DNA of 64,000 nucleotides, from contig CM074763.1 in NCBI GenBank assembly GCA_037355855.1, positions 4,340,001 through 4,404,000 on the forward strand. The letters run 5' to 3'. The DNA is from Pseudo-nitzschia pungens (Eukaryota; Bacillariophyta; Bacillariophyceae; Bacillariales; Bacillariaceae). How positions within the stretch are numbered: position 1 is the stretch's first letter; the number at the start of each line of letters is the position of its first letter. Made by a program: the position numbers and the translations under genes. The notes beneath the pieces are model-generated. The model saw only the letters and a program-made list of their open reading frames with translations, made no database searches and was not told where the DNA came from. Below are positions 21,101 through 31,955 of the stretch, in pieces.

Positions 21101-22042
21101 TAGTGTCCCAATGATTAGGTGAAGTTTGCATGTGGTTCAATACAATAGGTTGGGAGTTGAGTAGTAACAATGGAAAGAGATATGCTTGTTCGGAGAACCG
21201 GTTGAAGATCATAATATATGGTAATGTAGATTGAACTGGGATTGAAGAAGGTTCTTTGTGATACTCAAAAAATCGTAGATTTGTTTCTTGTTCTTTGAAT
21301 TGGTTGGAGTTTCATAACGACGTGTTGTTAAAAATAGAAGAAGAGTCGAAGAAAATTCTTTTCCTCCCCCAACTGTGATGGACCTCCCCTTGGGTAGTGG
21401 AGCTGATCATAGAAATTCGGTTTGTTTGAAATCAATTGATCGGTCGAAATCAGTTGCTCTTGGTAGGCATAAAAACACCTCCTGATGGCGAAATTGGAGT
21501 TTAGGTAGGTGAAAAGCCGAGCGTTGGATGCGTTGCTTGCCGTATCTGCTCTGCAATTTTATGTGTTCAAGCAGAGAGGGGACGCATTGTTAGTTAGTTA
21601 TTTTATAGAAATTCAGTTGCGATTTGCCGTATACTTTGTCCGGTCTTTTGGGTATATTTGCAGCAGTCTACTGGAGTTTCGAATTGTGTAACTCCAGAGC
21701 ACCTCTGTGGGTGTAGAATATGGATTTTGTGGGATTGCTCTCTTATTTTTGGAGCTCCCTGTGGACTATTTGTTTGTCCGGCACAAGGTTGGCCTTGTTG
21801 TTGCTGCTGTACCCTTTATTTTGTTTTGCGTCTGTACCCTTATCGATATCGATATTGCGATTCGATGTTGATTTATGATTCCTGGCTTAGCGTCTGTACC
21901 CTTGCAATTGGTTCGCGTCCGAACCGATCTGCCTCCAGATCTTTATTGCGATTTGATTCTTTCTTTTGCCATAATTGAATCTTTATTTTATCGGTTGATT
22001 GTTGAGCGCTTTGAATTAGTTTGTTTTATTTGCAACAGGGCT

Positions 22043-23277
22043 CATCTCTGTAGGTTCCTTCCCTCCTTTCTGGGGGTTCTCCTCCATGCGTCTTCCCAGT
22101 CAGCAGGGCTGAGCTGGCATCCAGGTCCAGGGGAGCTGGAGGCACAGTGCTGTATTGTTGTTTGGTATCACCGGGCTGGGTAAGCCGGCGTGGTAATCGG
22201 TTGCCGTCGAAAGCGAGGCGGTTTGGTTTTGGGTTTGAAGATAATGGTACCTTCGATAGTTCTTTCAAGTGTGCCATCATGTTGGGCGCAGTATGATTCC
22301 ATGGCGCGTTTCATGTGGGCTTGGAAGGATTCATTGGAAGCAGTGCTTCCAGTTTCATTGCTAGGAGCCGTAGCAGTGCTGTTGTTGCTGCTATTGCTCT
22401 TATTTCTTTTGGAATATCTGTTCCTTGGACATTCGGACCAGTCGTGGTTATGTCCTGGGATTTGGCAAGGGTTGTTGTATTTTCTTTTGCCACTGGAGGG
22501 CTCTTGCTCTTGCTCTTCTTCAGCGTCGCTGTCACTGTTGCTGTCGGAATTAGAGCTGTTGCTGTCGGCGTCCGAATCAGAGCTATTACTTCGATCGTCC
22601 GTGTCGTAGGACTCCTGACGTCTCTTAGCTTGACGCTCTAAGCAGCTCATATGGTCCACTATAAATTGTACAGTGGTGTCTTCTTGGATTCCTTGGTGGA
22701 TTAGACCATAGCTGTTGATTCATTTGCTTGGGAAGCTATGTAGCAGAATGGTCTTGGCTTCTGTCGGTGATAGGTCAGTTCCATGTCCTTGGAGTCTTTT
22801 GGTATATTTGAAGAGAATTAGTATTCGGTCTGCATGGTCTTTACAAGAGACGTTGCTTGGTTTCTTGCAGCCGGAGCTTCGGAGATAAGTGTGCATGATG
22901 TCTTTTGCATCTGTTGCATTGCAGTAGTCTTGCTTGATAAAGTCAATAATTGCTTGCTTGTATCCATTTAGCGTTCGTGGATATTCACGTTGGTTGCTTG
23001 TTAAGTCTGTCCATTTTGTTTGAGCGTCAACAAAGAGAGATCGATTGAAGTAAGCGATGTATGTGTTGACTGGTAGACTTAGAAGCTTTGCGGCGTTCCT
23101 GAAGGCTTCTTCAACAAATAGGAATTCTTCTAGACCTCCTTTGTTGGTGAATAGAGGGATTTTCATGCTGTCTTGTCGTCCACTGGCATGTGTGATGGAG
23201 AGCTTGGTGAGCTTTGGCTTGCTTCTCTTGAAGGAAGGGATGTAATTGATTGGAGGATCTCTGTAAAGTCCTGCCAT
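22043..23277 (-). pseudogene. Gag of element E (broken)
   Basis: Starts at ATG 23277 (M-A-G-L-Y-R-D-P-P), clearly homologous to the gag of B (M-A-G-I-Y-R-D-P-P). TGA at 22720-22722 falls where B has Trp (TGG), so it is a point mutation. The frame then continues to 22168 and includes C-Q-I-P-G-H-N-H-D-W-S-E-C, the Cys/His motif shared with B. After about 22170 the homology to B's linker (L-D-A-S-S-A-L-L-T-G) appears in another frame. An Asp/Ser-rich stretch (22510-22620) is a repeat expansion. Confidence 0.8.
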
Positions 23278-23494
23278 GTTGATTTGTAGCGTTCGATTGA
23301 TTCGGTGTGCGATTGATTCGGTGTGCGATCGATTCGGTGTTCGATCGGTCGTATCGGAGATTGCGTTCGATCGGTTCTTGTTTCGATTGTAGGATTCTGC
23401 TTGTCAGGGTATCAATGTACACCTGTTGTTTAGGATAAAGGATGTTTTGGATTCAGTACTGAGTTCTTGTCTTTGTCTTCTACTTTCAAGCGGA

Positions 23495-23506
23495 CAGTAA
23501 TTACTG
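23495..23506 (-). promoter_or_regulatory. Palindrome next to the 5' LTR of E
   Basis: CAGTAATTACTG, a perfect 12-bp palindrome directly internal to the 5' LTR (primer-binding position). The same 12 bases occur at the same place in B. Confidence 0.55.
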
Positions 23507-23850
23507 TGTAACACTCTAGGGTAGAATTAGATGGAGTGGTACGCGATAGGTTAATAAATTGGTGTTTTAATGATGAATAATTATAAAATTGTGTGTTACG
23601 AAAGAGAATGGTTGAATACTTTACGAGATGGGAATGATTCCTTGAGTATGGATGAATGAGCGATCGAAGATTATCAGCGAGTCATTAAGACTCTTGATAT
23701 TTATCTTGATACTTGAATATCCAATCAGTATCGAACTGTATATGTATATATACCAAACATACATACATGAATACCACATATATTGGAGTACATGCGGGAT
23801 TCAATAATCATTTAGAGACTATCGTAGGATCGTAACATTAACATGTTACA
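23507..23850 (-). repeat. 5' LTR of element E
   Basis: 344 bp; upstream LTR because the element is on the minus strand. Confidence 0.92.
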
Positions 23851-25716
23851 CTCAATGGCAGCTGCCACCAACAAGACTGCCTCATGGTCATTGCTGATTT
23901 TGTTTACTGCTGCGGAGAACCCGGCAGTGGTAAACAAACGGCTACAGCTTGTTGCCGCAAACCCATCATTGGAGCTGTATTTGTTGTGTGTTCGTCGAAC
24001 AGTCATGCGGAGCCGGTGTGCGATTGGCTCAAAAGTATTACGAATTCGGTTACCAATTGCATCGTCTGTTCCTTCTCTATTGTCTGTGTCCTCTGTGTCG
24101 CTTTGTTTGATGTCCTCGATATCTTGCTGGTCATTAACGTCATGATCCCCACCTGTTGCTTCCTCTGTGCTCGCCTCAGTGGAGTTATCGTCCTCAGCGT
24201 TAGTGGGCGTGTTGTTGGTCAGTGTATCCTCCGATTCGATGAGAGCCTGATCTTCGGCGATAAGGTCGGATAACTTGGAGTCATCATTGGACTTGCCTGG
24301 CGTGTAGTTGGCATCGCTGGCGTTGTTATCCTCGCTGTTAATATCTTTGTCAATATTGGCGATTGTTGTGGTTCCAGTACTTACGGGAACTCCATCTGGC
24401 ATATTGTCGCGCTCCGCAAGCGCTTCGATTTTGGCGATGACTGCTTTTGTCATTGGTATTGGTGTCGCAAACTGCCACCGGAATCGTTTCCCAGTATCGA
24501 TATTAAACGCCCAAAAGCCCCTGGTTAAATCACCGGTGGGGCACAGGTACACTACGTTGTCGGTTCGAGCCCGCATGGTGTTGTCGGTATCCCCATGGTG
24601 TGCTTGTATACTTTCGAGAAATTGGAAACCTACGTTGGAGGCATCCAACAGTGTCCCTGTCATGAGTTCACGCGCTGTGATGGTTGGAGACACACTGGTT
24701 GTTCGACAGTTTATCCAATAGATGGCCGAATATACCATTTCAATGACAAGTCGGTGTGGGAGTTTCCGGATCGGTAGGCTGTTCATCATGGCCTGTATGT
24801 TTTCCTTTACTGTTCGAATGCTCCGTTCCACAGTTGGTTCATGTGCCTGAGCTGCAACACAGCTGAGTCGGATTGGTGGTGTCATCCGCAGTAACTCGTC
24901 CTGCACACACTCAAAGTCGTTGTCTCCCCGGATTTCTACCACAGAGAATCCGCGGCTTGCATATTGACCAACCAGTGTTTTGATGCAGGTGAGGATTGTC
25001 GACTTCTTTGTGTCTCCAATAGCATGTGCTGATTATATTCTCAGGTGTCGCGAGATACTGTGGAAGAAAGCCAACCCATTTACCCACATGATGTCAACAC
25101 ATAGTGTTACATTGCCGTATATACTTAGAATCTTGTCGGGCACACCGAGGATGTCTTCTCGTGCGTGTTGTGGTTGTCTTCTCACTGTCTTCCCTTTTAG
25201 GATGCCATTGTGCTCCCCGTAGATGTCCTTCATGATTTGCATATCCCGTTGCATGACTGTGCAGTTCTTGATAAGGTTGTTGTCGATCATCTTGATTAAG
25301 CTCTTGCTGTTTGGTAGCCATAGCTGCTCCTGTAGTTTGCGTGCCTTTTCTGCGCGTCTGCAGTCCAGGTCAGAATATAGTTTCTGCTGTCCTTCTACCG
25401 TGGTGATTGCTAGGAGCACGCTGCTTTCTTTAGTCATGTCACAGTAGTACAGGTTGCATGCTGACCGTTCGAATCGTCAAGTTTCCCCGTTGCTTTTGTG
25501 TACGTGGAGGGCGTTGTCTATGGCGCTGTCCATGGTGACTTGGAATTGGTCAGTTACGTGTGCGAGGGATAGGACATTAGCAATCCCTTCTTCATAGAAC
25601 CAGACCTGCCCGAAGCCAGGTAGGTCTGCAATCTGGTTTGTGGTGGCAGTCCCTGAACTGCAATGGATTGTCATCATGTTGTTCTTACCTTCTGCAGGTC
25701 TGATGTTCTTTACCAT
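23851..25716 (-). pseudogene. Copia C integrase region
   Basis: One frame with two in-frame stops: TGA at 25477-25479 and TAA at 25033-25035. The integrase core shows L-C-V-D-I-M-W-V-N, I-R-G-D-N-D-F-E and P-T-V-E-R-S-I-R-T-V-K, giving D, D and E. The S-R-H-L-R block after the first Asp is typical of diatom copia elements. The reading ends where element E enters and resumes at 20756. Confidence 0.88.
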
Positions 25717-26059
25717 ACAATTTGCGCATCGCGCATTTTGTCCAACGTTCCGATGTTCCAGTACTAAAAATACGTAGATTTCTACACAACTTTACCATGC
25801 GATATCTCGCTTCCTTTTACACCCCCAATCACAACCCCAGGACCTACACATACTAACAGCGACCTCGCCTCTTTGATTCTGCTATTTTTTGTTCAGTTGC
25901 TCGATGCTTTGTTTGGTTGAGTTGGTTGCCAATTCACCACTCACCGGACATCGATCGATCGGCAACAGCAGCAGCAGCAGCACCAAAACCGACACATAAT
26001 TTTCTACAGCAATTCCAGTACAGATTCTACCGTACAACGATCTGTTCTCCCAGCTCCAT

Positions 26060-26130
26060 TGCAAGGCCCCTAAGTATATCTTATACTTAATGTTCTACAC
26101 TGTTTCCAAGCTGCTTAAGTGATTCTCACT
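26060..26130 (+). repeat. Paired short hairpins in retroposon D
   Basis: TAAGTATA-TCT-TATACTTA at about 26072-26090 and TTAAGTGA-TTC-TCACTTAA at about 26115-26133 are perfect 8-bp stems. Both also occur in copy 1 near 14473-14533. Confidence 0.7.
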
Positions 26131-26239
26131 TAATGTTCTACATTCTTCGAAGTTCCTTGCTGAGTCCCCTTAAGTCTTTTCAAGTCGAAGTTCACGAACA
26201 GCCCCTTCCACTGTAGGAATATTTCTACAAGAAATTCCA

Positions 26240-27050
26240 GCTGTCATCTGTTTTCAAGTCCATTGCCCTGCTGGACTATAAGTGTTTTCACTTATGGTCC
26301 TACTGTTTCTTGACCCAAGCCCCAAAGCCGCTAAGTACAGTTTGCTTAAGGCTCGACTACCTACATATACCTCCCAGATGTACTGTCTAAATGTCATCTG
26401 TTTTCAAGTCTACTGCCCTGCTGGACCATAAGTGTTTTTGCTTATGGTCCTACTGTTTCCTGACCCAAGCCCCAAAGCCACTAAGTACAGTTTGCTTAAG
26501 GCTCCACCCCCTACATAACCCTCTCAGGTGTACAGTGTAAATGTCATCTGTTTTCAGGTCTACTGCCCTGATGGACCCTAAGTGTTTTCGCATAGGGTCC
26601 TACTGTTTCCTGACCCAAGCCCCAAAGCCACTAAGTACAGTTTGCTTAAGGCTCCACCACCTACATAACCCTCTCAGGTGTACAGTGTAAATGTCATCTG
26701 TTTTCAAGTCTACTGCCCTGATAGACCTTAAATGTTCTCGCTTAAGGTCCTACTGTTTTCTTACCCAAGCCCCAAAGCCACTAAGTACAGCTTGCTTAAG
26801 GCTCTCCTACCTACATAACCCTGTCAGGTGCACACTTCAACTGTCATCTGTTTTCAAGTCTACTGCCCTGATGGACCATAAGTGTTTTCGCTTATGGACC
26901 TACTGTTTTTCTGACCCAAGCCCCAAAGTCGCTAAGTACATGTTACTTAACGCTTCACCACCTACATATACCCCGCCAGTTCACAGTACAGCTGTGATCT
27001 GTTTTCAAGCCTACAGCCCTGATGGTATTCAAGTGTTATCACTTAGAGCC
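26240..27050 (+). repeat. Five tandem units of about 150 bp with covarying hairpins
   Basis: Units repeat GTCATCTGTTTTCAAGTC, a GGACC..GGTCC hairpin, GACCCAAGCCCCAAAGCC and CTAAGTACAG. Hairpin arms lie at 26273-26300, 26423-26450, 26573-26600, 26723-26750 and 26873-26900. The sixth base pair is A:T in three units, C:G in one and T:A in one, with both arms changed together. Confidence 0.8.
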
Positions 27051-27645
27051 CTTGTTTCCAAGCTACTACAACGTTCTAACAGGAGGACAGCAGCAGATGT
27101 CCTCCGCAGCAGCTGTTCTTTTGATGTACCATAGGGTAACGGAATGTGTTTGGGGATGAATACTTGCATTACTGATGCTGCAATCCAGCATTCAGAGAGG
27201 AGTTTTGCTTTTGTACGCTGACCACTAGCATTACAGATACTATGTATCTAAGCAAGGGTTTTGCTTGTGTCAGCTAACCACTAGCATTACGGATGCTGCT
27301 CACCAGCATTGGAGGGACAGTTTTGCTTGTGTCTTTCCCTTTCACGTTCTTGTCACCCGTCTCTTGTACGCTTCGCAACAGCAGTGTCTGTTGTGCTCTG
27401 GACTGGTTCGTTTTTTTTTCCTGTCTCTTACCAAGGTTCGTTTGCAAAATAGTCGTCTTTACAACCTGGGGCCTATTCCCCATGGTTGAGGCGGCGCGTC
27501 GTTCTACAACTTGGGGCCTAACCTCTCTTCGATTGAGGCGACGATAAAGTCTGGTTACAGACTGAGTAGCTTTTAACCACCTTCGGTGGATTTTCCTACT
27601 TAAATAAGTATATTATTATTATTATTATCTGATGTTCTTTACCAT

Positions 27646-27735
27646 GTTCCGGTTGCAGATGAGGTTAACTGAGGACTCACTGTCAAGGAGTATCCAGTTT
27701 GGGTTGACCCCTCCTTGGGTTTGTGCAAGTAGGAG
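27646..27735 (-). pseudogene. Copia C protease start
   Basis: 90 bp between retroposon D copy 2 and gypsy B. On the minus strand it reads N-W-I-L-L-D-S-E-S-S-V-N-L-I, the aspartic protease active site in a D-S-E form instead of the usual D-S/T-G. It continues in frame into M-V-K-N-I-R, which is repeated by the target duplication at 25716. Confidence 0.8.
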
Positions 27736-28028
27736 TGTTACACGTTAAGGTAGAAAGTTTCGGAGTGGTATGAATATTGTGAATGTTTAGATACTTTACG
27801 AAATATTGTTACGCGAATTGTAAATGGAAACATATAAAAATTGAGGTCGCGAGCATAGCCACAATTTGGCATACTCTGCCATAAATGTTGTTTCATTGTC
27901 GATTCCCACGATTAGGCATATATTATCTTCTGGGACTCAACCGTAATAATTAGGACACATATATTTGATTCCCGTGTGGGATTCGTTTAATTATTCATTC
28001 GTGAACGTAGCTACGCTACAGTGTCACA
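27736..28028 (-). repeat. 3' LTR of gypsy B
   Basis: 293 bp, TGTTACACG...GTGTCACA. Internal junction reads GGCACTA next to the LTR on the minus strand, as E reads GACACTA. Confidence 0.93.
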
Positions 28029-28058
28029 TAGTGCCTCATGATTGAACGGAAACCATAC

Positions 28059-31000
28059 TTAAGTCGACCAGTGAATTGTTGTAGGTTCGTATTGGTCAAC
28101 GGGCGTTGGTTCCCTGTATGGAGTTAGCTTTCGGATGTTAACTGTTTCAACAATCGATGGAGTCTTTTGAATTTTAACAGTCCCATTATCATGTACCTGA
28201 GCAATGATGAATGGTCCTGTTTTTCTTGCCTGTAGTTTGTCTGGGTCCGGTTCTTGCATCCATACCTTCTCGTTGGGTTGGAAGGTATGCTCCTTGCGCT
28301 TGGCATTATCTCTGAGTAGAGCCTTGTTAATGCCCTGCTGTCTTAGCTGTTGTAGCGCCAACAGGTTAGCAGTTAGTGGTAGGTGTATCAACATATCCCG
28401 GTTGAATACAAGGGATCCAGGGGATGCCTGTAAGGCAGCATTGACGGCGCATCTGGAGGCATGCATGCAAGTCGAGAGGGCATTATCCATGAGTTGACTA
28501 GCCCTGGTATTTGCTTGTGGAGGATTAACATGTACAAGGACTCGTAGGATATCAGCGACTGTATGATGGACTCGCTCGCAGATAGCATTAGACTGGGGGT
28601 TCTTGACTGTGGTTGGAATGGACTGAATTCCATACTGTTTAAGAGTAGTCTGGAACTCAGCTCCTAGGAATTCGCCGCCATTGTCATGAACACATCTGAT
28701 GGGTCTTGGGTATCTTGAGAGCCAGCAGTTTTTGAATTGATCTGATACATGTGGAGATGATTTGTCTCTGATTCTGATGATTTCCAGAAGATTTGTGACT
28801 GGATCAATACAAGTTAGGGCCTTGAAATTGTAGTTCTTGCCTTGGGCTGAGATCTTCCAAGGGCCGATTAGATCCACATGTACTTCGTGGAATGGGGATA
28901 GTGGTGCTTCCTTAGGTGGTAGTTTGCCATATTTGGATTGTAGGTTCTTGTATTGGATGCAATTGTCAGGGCAAATGTAGGATTTGCATTTGGCGTCAAG
29001 GTTATCTGCATAGAATCGGTTTGTTATAGTTTGATAAAGCCTCTTGGATCCACAATGACCCAAGAGGAGATGGTACCAACGTATGGTATCATCCGTGAGT
29101 GATCTGGGAAGGTATATTTTCCAGCTGTCTGGGTTGGCTTGGTTGGCGTAACAGAGTATCTTGTTGCCTTCTAATTCTTGATAGAAGAAGGCTTTGGATT
29201 GAATCTTGAATTGTATGGTGGAGTCTTTCAGCTGATGAAGGTATATATTGGAGAAGTTGACTGGGCATTCCAAGTCAAGGGAATTTGGTAGGTTGACTAG
29301 GCATTCATTGTTCAGCAGGCAAGCTTGTAGTTCTTGATCTGCGTCATTGCATAAGTGCTGGAATAGATTGGGGAAGTCTGCTAAAAACAGTTCTTCATCG
29401 TGCTTCGGGACTTCAAGGTTCAAGAAATCAATGAGAGTGCCTTTACCAAGGGCTTCTTTCTTCCCCACAGTAGGTGGGTCCATCCGGGGGAGCCTGGAGA
29501 AGGCGTCAGCAAGAACATTCTTCTTGCCTTCCACATAGGTTAGGTTGACACCGAATTCTTCCAGGAATAATCTCCATCGGAGGACTCGTTGGACTGATAA
29601 TGTTCGGAAGGTAAGGTTTTTATGGTCAGTGTATACATTGATAACACCTCCAAGTAACATCTTTCGGTACTGTTTGCAACAGAGTACAATGGCTAGGAGT
29701 TCTTTCTCCATTGTAGTGTAGTTCTTTTGGGCATCAGATAGTTTCTTGGACCAGTAAGCGATTGGCTTGCCATCTTGTATTATGGCAGCGCCAAGCTGGA
29801 GGTCTGAGGCATCAGTGTACAGTTCAAAGGGCTTGTTAAGGTCTGGATAGGTGTTCAGCGCATCCGCTGCCACCATTGCTTTCATCTCTTGAAAGGCTTT
29901 GTCTTGAGCAGGTCCCCAAGTGAAGGCTGAAGGGGCCTTGCGTTGTTTGGCTTTGATGGTAGCTGCTTGAGGAGTCTTTTGCTTGGGGGTTCCGGTGATA
30001 TCACAGAGAGGAGCGAGAACATGTGACCGGCGAGGCCACATATCCCTGTAGTATCCAACTGCTCCAAGGAAGGATTTGACTTGGGTTATAGTTCGAGGTC
30101 TATCCATCTGCAGAATGGCTTCAATCTTCTTGCGCCATGGCTTAACTGCTGTGGGTGTCATCCAATATCCAAGGAAGTCAGTCTCTTGTACAGCCCAGTC
30201 ACATTTGAGTGGGTTGCATTTAAGTCCATTCTGGTTGAGTCGGTCTAGGATCTTGTCGATAGTTTTCATGTGTAGATCAAAGGAGCCATTGGTCCAAATT
30301 CCAATATCATCGATATAAACAGTGCAGTCAGTGTCTTGTAGGATATCTTCCATTAGTTGCTGGGCAACATCTGGAGAGACTTTGACACCCATTGGTAGTC
30401 TTTGATACTCATAGCAGCCATATGGCGTCACTATGGTACAGAGTTTCTTGCTCGCATCATCTAGTTCAAAGCAGTAGTATTGCATGGACAAGTCAATCTT
30501 GGTGAAGTGAGTGTATTTGCCTCTCTTGTTCATGATATCTTGTATCCTTGGTATGGGATAGGGTCTGCGCTCAAGGAGTTCATTCAGTTCCCTAAAGTCT
30601 GAGACCCATCGTACCCTGTTATCTTTCTTTGGTACTATGAAGGTTGGAAAAGCCCATTCAGCCGGTCCAGTACAGCGTTTGAGTACTCCATCATTACATA
30701 GATTCTGGAGCTCCCTTTTGAATAGGTCTTCTCTTTTGTATGCAACTGGGTAAGGCTTCTTATGTATGGGCTTGGATCCGGGCTTCAGTCTTAGAGAGAT
30801 CTGCTTGTGTGGGTATTTGCCAAGTTCGCCATTAAAGACATTCGGATACTTGTTTAGTATTGCTTGGAACTGCTGCTGCTCTGTTTTGGACATGTGGGAC
30901 TGTTGTTGTGCGACTGTGGATGGATCTGTCTCTTGGTAGGCTCTGTCTAGGATTACCTTGGACTTGTATGGATTGGCAAAGGAGAGATCATCAGCAAAGA

Positions 31001-31715
31001 GTTCGACGTCTTCTAGTTCTTCCATGAGCATGGTATGATTGTCATGGTATAAGGAGGTGTCCTTCATGGGAATGGTTCGATCCATCCACTGAACTGCTCC
31101 TTCTTTGAATAGGAGATTGATTTGTGCCAGGTGGAGGAAGTCTCTGCCTAGTATCAAATCGTATCTGCAGTTAGGGGAATGGAAGAGCCTTGCCTCTTGT
31201 TGGTCTATGGTGTAGTTGCCAAACTCTTGTAGCTTGAGGTTCTTCATGATGATGTATTCTGTAGTATCGAAGCTTCCATTCGCTGTAGTTGTTAGGACTT
31301 GGTGCTTGCTTCGAATCGGTATAGTGCCGAATGGTAGTGCTCTCTTGTTAATTAGAGTTCCGGAGGATCCGCTATCTAGTAGTACTAGTAGTGGTCTTGT
31401 TTTCATGGGGATGCCTTGTATGTACTGTACTGTGGTTAAAAGAATAGGAGCCACGTTGCTCTTATTCGGGGATGCCTGTTCTACTGGATTTCCAGTAGTC
31501 GACAGCAGTTTTAAATAATTTTGCTCCAGCGCACCTCCTTTGGTGTAGTCTTTGGAGTTTTGGGTGTTGCAATAGAGGTTTTTTGCTGTACCCGTAGACC
31601 AATTTCTTGCTAGAGACAAGAGTGGTCCATTTATTGCTGCTGTCTTATTGGGATCGATGTTAATCGATGGTGCGTCTGTACCCTTGGATCGATTCGGTTG
31701 TCGATTCGGATCCAT
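28059..31715 (-). CDS. Pol polyprotein of gypsy B (PR-RT-RNase H-IN)
   Basis: 1,218 aa without interruption. Protease L-L-D-S-G-S-S at residue 112; RT with V-Y-I-D-D near residue 465; RNase H Y-T-D-A-S-D; integrase zinc region (H-L-L-L-G-H, then C-K-S-Y-I-C-P-D-N-C); integrase core V-D-L-I-G-P, V-H-D-N-G-G-E-F and Q-S-N-A-I-C-E-R. No chromodomain seen. The ATG at 31715 is preceded in the same frame by TGA at 31740-31742. All catalytic residues are present, so the copy is likely competent. Confidence 0.95.
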   Translation of the reverse strand: MDPNRQPNRSKGTDAPSINIDPNKTAAINGPLLSLARNWSTGTAKNLYCNTQNSKDYTKGGALEQNYLKLLSTTGNPVEQASPNKSNVAPILLTTVQYIQGIPMKTRPLLVLLDSGSSGTLINKRALPFGTIPIRSKHQVLTTTANGSFDTTEYIIMKNLKLQEFGNYTIDQQEARLFHSPNCRYDLILGRDFLHLAQINLLFKEGAVQWMDRTIPMKDTSLYHDNHTMLMEELEDVELFADDLSFANPYKSKVILDRAYQETDPSTVAQQQSHMSKTEQQQFQAILNKYPNVFNGELGKYPHKQISLRLKPGSKPIHKKPYPVAYKREDLFKRELQNLCNDGVLKRCTGPAEWAFPTFIVPKKDNRVRWVSDFRELNELLERRPYPIPRIQDIMNKRGKYTHFTKIDLSMQYYCFELDDASKKLCTIVTPYGCYEYQRLPMGVKVSPDVAQQLMEDILQDTDCTVYIDDIGIWTNGSFDLHMKTIDKILDRLNQNGLKCNPLKCDWAVQETDFLGYWMTPTAVKPWRKKIEAILQMDRPRTITQVKSFLGAVGYYRDMWPRRSHVLAPLCDITGTPKQKTPQAATIKAKQRKAPSAFTWGPAQDKAFQEMKAMVAADALNTYPDLNKPFELYTDASDLQLGAAIIQDGKPIAYWSKKLSDAQKNYTTMEKELLAIVLCCKQYRKMLLGGVINVYTDHKNLTFRTLSVQRVLRWRLFLEEFGVNLTYVEGKKNVLADAFSRLPRMDPPTVGKKEALGKGTLIDFLNLEVPKHDEELFLADFPNLFQHLCNDADQELQACLLNNECLVNLPNSLDLECPVNFSNIYLHQLKDSTIQFKIQSKAFFYQELEGNKILCYANQANPDSWKIYLPRSLTDDTIRWYHLLLGHCGSKRLYQTITNRFYADNLDAKCKSYICPDNCIQYKNLQSKYGKLPPKEAPLSPFHEVHVDLIGPWKISAQGKNYNFKALTCIDPVTNLLEIIRIRDKSSPHVSDQFKNCWLSRYPRPIRCVHDNGGEFLGAEFQTTLKQYGIQSIPTTVKNPQSNAICERVHHTVADILRVLVHVNPPQANTRASQLMDNALSTCMHASRCAVNAALQASPGSLVFNRDMLIHLPLTANLLALQQLRQQGINKALLRDNAKRKEHTFQPNEKVWMQEPDPDKLQARKTGPFIIAQVHDNGTVKIQKTPSIVETVNIRKLTPYREPTPVDQYEPTTIHWST

Positions 31716-31742
31716 GTTCGAATTGTTCTCTTTGGAGAATCA

Positions 31743-31955
31743 AACGTGTTCTGTTGTTGCTGCGTTTGCAGTCTTTAAGCGCTCAACAGGACTCCATCCT
31801 GTAGGTTCCTTCCCCTTTTTCTCTGGGAGATCTCCTCCTTGCGTCATCCCAGTCAGCTGTGCTGTGCTGGCATCCAGGGCCTGTGGCACCGGAGGCAAGG
31901 TGATTGCTGGTTTTGGTGGACCCTTGGGTCTCTTTTTGGAGGATTGTTTGTGCAA
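31743..31955 (-). CDS. In-frame gag-pol linker of gypsy B
   Basis: 71 codons bounded by TGA at both ends (31956-31958 and 31740-31742), in the gag and pol frame. It has no ATG near its start. A homologous stretch occurs in element E (L-D-A-S-S-A-L-L-T-G against L-D-A-S-T-A-Q-L-T-G, then G-G and P-E). That protein-level similarity implies the linker has been translated, which needs bypass of the gag TGA or a spliced message. Confidence 0.6.

Larger units (their letters stand above)
20757..23850 (-). mobile_element. Gag-only LTR retrotransposon E, 3,094 bp
   Basis: Two 344-bp LTRs (20757-21100, 23507-23850) that look identical, flanked by CTCAA (20752-20756 and 23851-23855). The interior encodes a gag similar to that of gypsy B and a trace of the linker and pol start, but no protease, RT or integrase. 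Between 21101 and about 21800 I see nothing coding. It is a recent, non-autonomous insertion of the TR-GAG kind, presumably mobilised by a B-like element. Confidence 0.9.
25717..27627 (+). mobile_element. Retroposon D, copy 2
   Basis: Starts ACAATTTGCG at 25717 like copy 1, ends in a (TTA)n tail (27609-27627), and is flanked by an 18-bp duplication (25699-25716 and 27628-27645) of copia protease coding sequence. 1.9 kb, no long ORF. The 3' end has an AGTCTG..CAGACT stem and the CCACC..GGTGG hairpin just before the tail. About 45-bp duplicated blocks (ACAACYTGGGGCCTA..TTGAGGCG) lie at 27460-27542. The centre holds five tandem hairpin units. Features point to target-primed insertion of a structured, non-coding RNA. 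Confidence 0.8.

Noticed and set aside
27300..27625. CRISPR-like or regulatory repeat block at the end of retroposon D
   Set aside because: The two 45-bp repeats are part of the retroposon 3' end and occur in both D copies.
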